Of a stretch of DNA of 64,000 bases, positions 55,923-64,000 are shown piece by piece. Location: assembly GCA_027625915.1 (NCBI GenBank), contig JANTQA010000015.1:5981001-6045000 (forward strand). The letters run 5' to 3'. The notes below the pieces were generated by a model that worked only from the letters and a program-made list of their open reading frames with translations, searched no databases and was not told the DNA's origin. How positions within the stretch are numbered: position 1 is the first letter of the stretch; each line of letters begins with the position of its first letter. Source of the DNA: Anaeramoeba flamelloides (taxonomy: Eukaryota > Metamonada > Anaeramoebidae). A program made the translations under genes and the position numbers.

Positions 55923-55944
55923 AAAAAAAAAAATGTTGTTTTTA

Positions 55945-57855
55945 AAAATAATTACTTACAACTCTGATCTACCATCAATTATCTTTATAAATTGGTATTC
56001 GACTTTTAGTATATAGTTTTATTGAAAAATGATACACTTATTAAAGAGATAACTTTAGGAATTTTCCTGTAGAACTTTTTTACAAATGAAAATTATAATT
56101 ATTAAAATAAACTTTGTTTTAGTTTGAAGATCCTATATTTTTTTCAAATATCAACAATTTTTTAAAATTAGACTTGAAGAAAAAATAAGAATTAAATAGA
56201 ATTACTAAATAAGAATAGTTGGTATAATTATGAAATAAAACTAATAAATCATTTTTTTTTCTAAAAAATATAAAAACTCAACTTTTTATTCCAAAACAAG
56301 AAAAAAAATGGGACTCGTTTTAAACTCTCTTTCACTCAAATGTGCCCAACCAAAAATGAAAAAATAATTTTTTTTAAAGAATAAACCAAACCAGAATTAT
56401 TTAGAAATAAGATAAATAATTTTCTTCAGATTAGAGCCGATAATAATCAAAAAAATAGAAGAATCAGCATTAAATTTCAAAAAAAAAAAAATTAAAACTA
56501 TTTTTGTTCCCCTTTCATTGGAACGTCTGGTGCAAAATTATTTCTCGATTTCTTTAGAAAATTAAAATTTTTGAAATTAATATTGTTCCATTGTAAGTAT
56601 ATGAATTTTAAAAGAAAATACATAGTCTCAATTTTCTTAATGTTAATTTGGAGTTTCAAAGGATTTTTTTTTTCAATTTTTTAATAAAAAAATAAAAAAT
56701 AAAAAAAAAAAAAATAGCAAAAATAAAAAAATACAAAAAAAAATATGATCAAATCTAAAAATTGAAATTTTATTTTGGGAAGAATTATTAATTAAACTCA
56801 TTGAATATGTTCTATTTCTTCAATAAAAACTGGACACCTTTGACTGAAAAAGAGTTTAATATCCAATTAAAGATCAAATAAAATTCAAAGAGAAATCAAT
56901 ATTATTTCTCGACAATCATTTTTACTATTTCAATAACATTTGAATAACTTATTTTTACCAAGTGGGTATTGATACTGCCATAATAAAAAAAAAATTACAA
57001 ATTAATTACTTGTCAAAAACGAATGAAAAAACTCCTTTTCAAAAGTAAAAATGTAAAAATGTAAAGCAAGAATTTTAATTTTTGAAAATTATCCAAAATA
57101 AATTTTTTCTTCTAATATCAATTCAAACCTGTGGAATAAACTTAATTCACTCCCTACAAATGAACACCTTTGACTAGGAAATGGTTTAGATGATACATAA
57201 ATCTTGAACCAAAATAATTACATCTCAGATATATTAATTAAATTTGTTTAAATCTTTGAGAATTTAAAACTTATATATTGTAATGTTAGCTATTTTATTT
57301 TGTTAAAAAAACTTTTACTATTATTTGCAATTGAATTTAATAACAATTTTTAGATGGTTGAATTAATTTAATTATTGAAATGTTTTTTTTTTTTTTTTTG
57401 TATTCTTTATGAATGACTTTAACTCTAAATTCTTTTTGTTTTTTAATACTTTTTCCAATACACGGGATCTTTTTTTCTTTTTTCTTTTTCGTTGTTCTTG
57501 TTCTTTTCCATAATTGAACTAATCTTGAAATAAATATTTCATATTGTTTTTCAAAAAAAAAAAATACAATAATTTGTTGCTAAAGCCATCAAATATTATT
57601 AAATTTTTAAATAATATTAAAATACCAAGATCTTTCTCCGAAAAGTTGTTTGATTAAAAAAATTAAAAAACCAAAGAAAGCCTAAAAGCAATGAAAAAAT
57701 TGATCAGAAAAAATTATTTTAATCATCTATCAACAAGTATATATACTTTTATCACAATCAAAAGATAATATTTCAATAATAAAAGGAAAAAAAAAATGTA
57801 TTGTCAATACAAAACTAAAAACTATTCAATCAAAGAAGGAAACTTTTGGCATGCC
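55945..57855. other. intergenic A/T-rich
   Basis: No gene supported. A minus-strand stretch at 56670-56490 has some LINE-like residues in broken frames but no decisive motif. Long A and T runs near 56690-56740 and 57383-57400. Confidence 0.35.
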
Positions 57856-59394
57856 CTATTTTGTTTTTTTGCTTGATTTTGACTTGTGTTTCGATTTTGA
57901 GGACTTTAGTCGCTTTTTAACTTTTAAGAATTTTACTAATTCGTTTAGATTTTGTTTAGCTAACCTATGTTTTGGGTCTAATTTCAAGACTGTTTTCAGA
58001 TCTTTTTTCGTTTTGGAATAATTCTTCTCTCTTTTATAAGTAATTGCTCTGTTGTAATACAAACCAGCATTTTTGGAATTAATTTTAATGGCCTTGGAAT
58101 AGTCACGTATTGCGTGTCCGTAATTGCCCTTTGCGTTCCATACAATCGCACGGTTATTATAGGCATTTTCATTTTTAGGATCTCTTTGGATCAATTTTGA
58201 ATAGTCCTCGATTGCCTTATCAAATTTTTTTAATTTGCGAAAGGAATTCGCTCGATTAAATAAGGCATCCAAATTATTTGGCTCAATTTCGAGAGCAGTA
58301 TTATAGTCCTTGATCGAATCAAAATACTGCTCCATCTTGGCATAAGCTAGCCCACGATTGTGGTATAGCAAGGTATTTTTTTTGTCATGGCGAATGGCGA
58401 TCGCCAGGTCTCTCACGGATTCCTCATATTGCTTCAAATTTCTTAGTGTGATGCCTCGGTACATCAAGGCTTCAGGGTGCCCGAGGGCAATTGCTTTATT
58501 GAAATACTCAAGCGCCTGCTGGTAATTCTTCAGCCGCCTTGCGATTAGCCCAACATTAAAACAGGAGTTGACATGATCAGGATCGAATTCCAAGACTTTA
58601 AAAAATTCTCTAATTGCAAGACTATAATCCTCATTTTGGAAATACGCAACAGCCAAGTTGTATAGCCCCTCGAGAAACTCTGGGTTGAGCTGGGTGCACT
58701 TTGTAAAGTCTCTGATCGCCCTGGTGTATTTCTTTTTAGAAACATAGAGGATGCCTCTTGAGTAGTATGCTTGCCAATAGTTTGGATTGATTTTGATCAC
58801 TTTCCTCAAGTCGTTTATAGCCTTGACCGGTAATTTCCGATCAACACAGACCTTGGATCGGTTGAACAGGGCCTCAGCGCATGTGTTGTCTAAATCGTAG
58901 GCCCTTGAGAAGTCCTTGTATGCGCTTTTTAATTCCCCTTTCAAATAAAAGACAATTCCGCGGTTGTAATAGACATTCGAACCAGCCTTTTTAAGGTTCA
59001 CCAGCCGGTTGTAGTCCTTGAGCGCAAGACTGTAATTCCTTAATTTTCGATTCAAAATGCCCCGGTTGTACAGGGCACTATATTTCGTTGGCTTGATCTT
59101 GATTACTCTTGTGTAATCTTCAATTGCCCTTTCCCATTCCCCCTGCGTGTTATACAAATTCGCCCTGGCAATCGCGGCCTTTGTGTGGGTGGGGTTCAGC
59201 TCTAGCACTTTTGAAAAGTCCTTCAGCGCCTTGTCAGGTTTATTTTGGTAATAATACGAGATCCCTCGGTTATAAAAGCCATCGACATTACTCGAATCAA
59301 ACTTTAAAAGTTCTTTGAAAATTCTTCCAGCTTTTTTAAATTTACCATCATAAAGTATCTTTATTCCTCGATCTAATTCTAATCCTTCGCTCAT
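57856..59394 (-). CDS. tetratricopeptide-repeat protein, ~14 TPRs
   Basis: 512 residues, ATG start at 59394, one exon. From residue about 10 to 490 it is a continuous array of about 14 TPR units of 34 residues, each with the usual N/Y-R-G and A..D/Y..A pattern (SALYNRGILNRKLRNYSLAL, NAYNNRAIVWNAKGNYGHAI, GLYYNRAITYKREKNYSKTK). The tail is basic (KSSKSKHKSKSSKKTK). No catalytic domain or signal peptide. TPR arrays act as protein-binding superhelices, for example in chaperone, ciliary or O-GlcNAc-transferase-like contexts; the partner here is unknown. The middle of the gene (about 58400-59300) is much richer in G+C than the rest of the window (27 of 60 at 58681-58740), while both ends return to local composition. 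Confidence 0.9.
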   Translation of the reverse strand: MSEGLELDRGIKILYDGKFKKAGRIFKELLKFDSSNVDGFYNRGISYYYQNKPDKALKDFSKVLELNPTHTKAAIARANLYNTQGEWERAIEDYTRVIKIKPTKYSALYNRGILNRKLRNYSLALKDYNRLVNLKKAGSNVYYNRGIVFYLKGELKSAYKDFSRAYDLDNTCAEALFNRSKVCVDRKLPVKAINDLRKVIKINPNYWQAYYSRGILYVSKKKYTRAIRDFTKCTQLNPEFLEGLYNLAVAYFQNEDYSLAIREFFKVLEFDPDHVNSCFNVGLIARRLKNYQQALEYFNKAIALGHPEALMYRGITLRNLKQYEESVRDLAIAIRHDKKNTLLYHNRGLAYAKMEQYFDSIKDYNTALEIEPNNLDALFNRANSFRKLKKFDKAIEDYSKLIQRDPKNENAYNNRAIVWNAKGNYGHAIRDYSKAIKINSKNAGLYYNRAITYKREKNYSKTKKDLKTVLKLDPKHRLAKQNLNELVKFLKVKKRLKSSKSKHKSKSSKKTK

Positions 59395-60737
59395 AATGTT
59401 TGGTTGAAGAAAATCTCTATAATGTGTGGAAAAATATGGTTTAATTTTTAAATTTTATTTTAGAAACTCTTTTCCTGATATTTTGAAGATGAAATAAAAA
59501 CCACTATTAAAACAATTCAGTGTCTTTATTTCTTCAAATTATTTTAAAATTTTCAGATTATTTGATTTTTTTTTTTTTAATTTTGATCTTGAAAAAACAA
59601 AAATCAGTAAATATTTCGAAAATAGACGATATGGTTTATGTGGTTACATCTTTTCTTTAAATCAACTCCTATTTGAATTCGAGTACCAACAGTAAATCGA
59701 AAACAGAAATTTTTTAAAAAATTCGAATTTTTCAAATGAAGAATGGTTTTTTTCAGTTTATTGTAAAAAAAAGAACAGTAAAGTATTTCAAACTTGGATA
59801 ATCTCAATTTTACTGTTAAGATTATTGAAATGGGTTTAAGTCTCAATTATGGTTTTTGGTTTTGACAGAAAATGAAAAATTATATCAGTCTGTGTTTGTT
59901 TGTTTTTTACTAGGTAACTTTGGCAAAAAAAAGATCTTTTCTCAATTATTTTCTAAAAAGAGCAAACAAATGATGTTTAGTTGTCCGGAGTCTTACAGTT
60001 TGTAGGTAAAAATTTGAGAACTATTTCATGTTCTTTATTAACTTAAAAATGTATCTTAAAATTATTTATTGAAATTCAGAATTTCTAACTGAAGAACCAA
60101 CCATATACTCTGCACCATTGGTTAGTATTTTTTAATACTTGTTGAAAGTAATTTGTCTCGAGGAAAAATATTTGCAAAACCTGACTTAGAAATCTCAATC
60201 TTACCAAATTTCAAACAAAAGAAAAACTTTTTTGTGTCAAAAATTCAACCAATTTTATGCCTTCTGAGGTTTGAAATACAATGACACAAACCAAAAAACC
60301 CTTTAGATAATTACACTTTGAGTAACGTCAAAAAACTGTAAATATTTAGGTTTGTGAAGAATTAAAAAAAAATATTTTTTGATCAAAAAATAGGATAAAT
60401 TCTCAAATAAACCAAGTAAAACTTGAAATCTTTTTTTTTATCAATTGGCTGATTAAAATGTTCAATAGCGATCCTGATTAAACTTTCAGTATCTTTGAAC
60501 GCTCATCTGAAACTGACTTTTCTGTTTTTAAAATAAAATGGATTCTCAACTTTCAGAGGAAATTTTCTTTTTAAAAACTTTTATGTAAGAGTGGTGTAAA
60601 TAACCCATGTTGACAACCTTTAAACCATTACAAAAATTTAACTCGTGTTTTTTTTTCAGACTTTGGTATTTGAAGAGAGGAAGACAGTATATTCTTGGTT
60701 CAGATTTAAATTGAATTTAGAGATAAAATCTTTGATT
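59395..60737. other. intergenic A/T-rich, 5' flank of TPR gene
   Basis: No gene, RNA gene or repeat boundary recognised on either strand. Confidence 0.4.
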
Positions 60738-61232
60738 AGAGTAGTGAAAAAAATACCGGACATGAAAAAAATCCCGTACAAGATTTTTAATTGTGAATAT
60801 TAGTAAAATTATTGTGTAATTTCATTTATTTACAATCAAATTCCTTTTTTTAAGAATCGAACTTTTTCAATTATAACCCCCCCCCCACTTATTAGAATGA
60901 TGATTGATGAAATCACACTTGTTCAAAACACCATTCAATCAATCAAAAAACAAGAAGAAAAATTATCATTTTCCAAACTCTAGTAAACCTCAATAAAACT
61001 GGATTATTTTTCAAAAAAAGTTGATCAACATATGGCTATCAAGCAATTACTCGAGTATTCTAGAGACACCTTACTTTGATGGACTTTAGGTAGGTTTATT
61101 ACTAATCTCATAAAAAAATTGGTTATTTATAATAAGGATTTCATTGAAATTAGACAAAAATTTTACTAATACCCACAATTAAAAATCTTGTCCGGGATTT
61201 TTTTCATGGCCGGTATTTTTTTCCCTACTATA
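60738..61232 (-). mobile_element. MITE family M, copy 5
   Basis: About 495 bp; left end AGTAGTGAAAAAAATACCGG then CATGAAAAAAATCCCGTACA, right end TTGTCCGGGATTTTTTTCAT, GGCCGGTATTTTTTTCCCTA. Interior CTTATTAGAATGATGATTGA and CCAAACTCTAGTAAACCTCA, the orientation of copy 3. One of the best-preserved copies; a C10 run lies at 60870-60879. Confidence 0.8.
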
Positions 61233-62110
61233 ATTGTAATGATTGAAAAAATATTAAACCATTTTGTATCAAATTTTCATCAAATTAACAAAATTTTATT
61301 GAATGATTTTCTTTAAGGACTACGACTCCACCCTTGTAAGTGTTGAGTTATTGTGTTATTTCACCTTCATTTCTCATAAAGAATTTTCATTCTGTTGAAA
61401 TTGAACATAAAAAAAAAAAACATTTTTTATCATCTTTACCTTTTCGCATATACTTTTTTTCTTTGTTTTTCAATGAAAAGGTATATAAAAATAAAAAAAA
61501 AAAATAATACTAAAAAATGGTTTTTGCTGATTTTCAAGTAAAAGTTCAAACTTGAAACCATTTCAAACTTGTAAAAGAAAATATAAAAAATATGTAGAAC
61601 AGCCAGAGGAATTACTGTGAGTTCAGAAATTTGAAATCGAAATTTCTAAATTATTAAAATCAAATCTTGGCATGATCTTTCAAGGTAACAATTTTGAAAA
61701 TTAAAAACATTGTGAAAATTCCTCATTTTTCCTGAAAGAAATTCTTGGTGTATAAATATTAAAGAGTTTACAAAAGGCTCCCAAGGGCATTTTTATACAT
61801 TATTTCATCTTTTTAACCAGAAAATGTAGTCGTTCAAAAATACAAAAAATTGCTATTTTTTTTATATCTTTTAGTCAAAAAACAATTATTTATACTCTTG
61901 AGACCTTCATAATTCATTTTAAAAATGTATTTAAAGAATCTTATTTTTGATTTATATCATATTATCATCCTATTAGTTTGTTTCTTTTATTTCTACAGTA
62001 ATTCAATATTTTTCATCTGAGTTAAATTTTAATGTTGTGTTATGGTTAAAAAACTGGTTTGTTTCATTATGGCAAATTTGGAATTTGGATGATAGAAAAA
62101 AAGTATCTAA
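61233..62110. other. intergenic A/T-rich
   Basis: No gene or repeat boundary recognised. Confidence 0.4.
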
Positions 62111-62308
62111 TACAGCCAGTTTCAAATTTAAGGTACAAACTTTACACAAAATTTAAGTTACAAAAAAATCTCAAATTAAAGCACATTTTTTGGAAGTTTT
62201 TTTTCTATATTTATTTTACACAAATCTGAATTTCGTGGCTTAATTTGAGAAATCTTTTGTGAATTATATTTCGTTGCAATTTGTGCCTTGAAAGTGGACT
62301 GACTGTAA
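62111..62308. mobile_element. MITE family B, copy 7
   Basis: About 198 bp foldback: starts TACAGCCAGTTTCAAATTTA, ends AAAGTGGACTGACTGTA. Inner AATCTCAAATTAAAGCAC opposite GTGGCTTAATTTGAGA. TA at both ends. Confidence 0.75.
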
Positions 62309-62519
62309 GGAAAGAATTACCTTTTTAAATAAAGTCTTATTGGTTGAAAAGAATGTAGGAACCAAGGGATCTTATGAATATTTTATAATTAGTGTGTTTT
62401 TTTCTCACAAAAAAAAAGTCCTATATATATATTATTTTGAAGGGAGGAAACTAATTTTCTCTTACAGATATTCGATTTTTTTTAATTTAAGAAATAAAAA
62501 GAATTTTTTTGTTGTTTTC

Positions 62520-62960
62520 AGTTAATTCCTTAAATTAAAAAAAAAAACACCTTTAACTTCAAGTGCCTAGGTTTTCCATAATTCAACAGAATTGAGTAAA
62601 ATCTATAATTCTTCTCTATTCTTTTGAATCCTGGGATATCGCCGTTAGGTTTTTTTTAATTTTCTGTTTATTTGTGAAGTTTTCTAGGTTTTTTTGCTTT
62701 TTGAAATAAACAGAAAAATTTAAAAAAATTTTCGGTTTATTTCTAAAGTAAAAAAAACCTAATGAAAATCGATAGATTTCACAACAAACAGAAAAATCAA
62801 GTAAACATAACGGCACCTTTTTTTTTAATTTGAAAAATAAACTTAAAATTACCAGAAATTTTATTTTTATTTCTCAAATTCAAAAAAAACATCGTTATAT
62901 TTTCCAGAATTTAAAAGAATTGTCCAAAAATCCAAGAGTTTACTCTATTCTTTCGAATTC
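62520..62960. repeat. repeat family C, copy 3
   Basis: Carries the family palindrome (AATTGAGTAAAATCTATAAT, TCTTCTCTATTCTTTTGAAT) at about 62585-62635 and again near 62905-62960, plus the GTTTATTTGTGAAGTTTTCT and TTTGAAATAAACAGAAAA segments in inverted order. Non-coding. Confidence 0.5.
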
Positions 62961-63299
62961 AGGTACAGATATGTACTCTACGACACATAATTTGTTGATG
63001 TTATTATTATACCTAATAATTTTATCAAATATTCTGGACCTTTCCACCTATAAAAATTTATAATTAATTTTTGTCTAAAATTGATATTGTATGCATTTAT
63101 TAATTTTAAGTTTTCTACTATTTGGAGTTAGATTTTCATCTTTTTTTTTTTTTGGAAAATTTTTATTTTTGTAAAATGACCAAACTATAGAATTTCTAAT
63201 TTCTTTTGTAAATTTTATTTCCAAAAAAGTGTGGCATTTTTTTTTACATTTTATAAAAAATGTCATTGTTAGTATAGGTATTCGTTAATTGTCAATATA

Positions 63300-64000
63300 A
63301 AATTAAGTTTAATATTAATACTGATTGGATCAATTACTTAGGTATTTATTTCAAAATTTATTTATGGAATATTTCCAAAAAATGATTAAAAAAATTGCAC
63401 TTTTTTGATGAAATGAATGTCTGAACAATTTCAATAAAAAACTAGAAATATAGAAAGGCTAGAAATGATTTCTCAAATAACCAAATGTAGTTATATGTTT
63501 TCAGATTATTAGAAAATTTGTTAAGATTAATCAAGTTCTCAAAACGATTTTTTCAATCAAAACGAAAATAATAAATACCAATTTTCACTCCTAAAAAATA
63601 TCAGCCAAAATCGAGATTAAAAAATTTAATATCATTTCTTAATGTAATACAATACAAAGAAAAAAATAGAATTATTATCAAGAATCAATAAATGTCTGTT
63701 AATGATTGTGTATATTTAAATACTTTTGATGTGATTGGGTTTAATTAATATATTTGAAAATAAATGTGCGTCACTTTTTTGGAAATAGAATCTAGGCGAT
63801 AGAGGGTCCCCTTGATAAACCCCTTAATCCAACCTTTCAATAATAATATTCCAGTCATATTTTGATTTTTTTATTTCTAATATATTTCTCTAGAGTAGAG
63901 TGAACTATAACATGGATAATGGTATTTAAAATATTTTTTGAACTCAATTGCAACAGCAAAGAATTCTTAATTTTTATTAATCATTTTTAAGTTTCTTCTA
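63300..64000 (-). mobile_element. LINE fragment at the window edge
   Basis: The minus strand at 63823-63794 translates to GVYQGDPLSP, identical over ten residues to the reverse transcriptase motif of the intronic LINE. Flanking frames are broken and other motifs are not readable, so extent and family are uncertain; the element may continue beyond the window. Confidence 0.45.

Noticed and set aside
56490-56670. LINE fragment on the minus strand
   Set aside because: A few residues resemble the segment after the ADD box, but frames are broken and no diagnostic motif could be read; left as unexplained.

Overview
This is a very A+T-rich (roughly four fifths A+T by eye) eukaryotic nuclear window. 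Genes are spaced far apart, some carry GT-AG introns, and the proteins are eukaryotic: a Rei1/ZNF622 ribosome-biogenesis factor, an RNase kappa/V-ATPase f-subunit homologue, a CH+PX protein, RCC1-BTB, a CHD6-9 class chromatin remodeler and a TPR protein. Long Lys/Glu, Gln and Asn tracts and the RCC1-BTB architecture remind me of a free-living protist such as the metamonad Anaeramoeba. That placement is inference from protein style, not a search result.

Layout. 0.7-1.3 kb, minus strand: a three-exon gene for a 99-aa RNASEK-like membrane protein, with no long ORF to reveal it. 1.4-7.2 kb: repeats, including three head-to-tail copies of a ~700-bp element with CACTA-type ends (4114-6228), inserted in an older repeat whose uninterrupted relative lies at 54.7 kb. 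7285-8493: Rei1/ZNF622-like. 8.8-10.3 kb: nested MITEs. 11094-13883 (probably to 14071): CH-PX-coiled-coil protein. 19108-22635: protein with a possible doublecortin-like N-terminus and about five PH-like repeats. 23-26.8 kb: MITEs. 27209-34139: one RCC1-BTB gene of two exons split by a 5272-bp intron holding a near-perfect 176-bp inverted repeat, a TIR element, a 5'-truncated LINE with 16-bp target duplications, and another MITE. 34.8-37.3 kb: two decayed LINE copies. 39099-46879, minus strand: CHD6-9/kismet-like remodeler in three inferred exons. 46.9-57.8 kb: mostly repeats, a 65-aa ORF at 51823, and a tRNA-derived SINE with ~19-bp target duplications at 55.55-55.92 kb. 57856-59394, minus strand: TPR protein with a GC-richer centre. 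59.4-64 kb: MITEs and a LINE scrap at the right edge.

The host genes are unrelated housekeeping or regulatory genes (ribosome assembly, acidification, membrane sorting, chromatin, protein scaffolding); I see no operon or functional cluster. The distinctive content is the repeat biology: at least seven short-element families, several nested, plus LINE and SINE copies with readable insertion footprints, and an intron that has become a landing pad for them.
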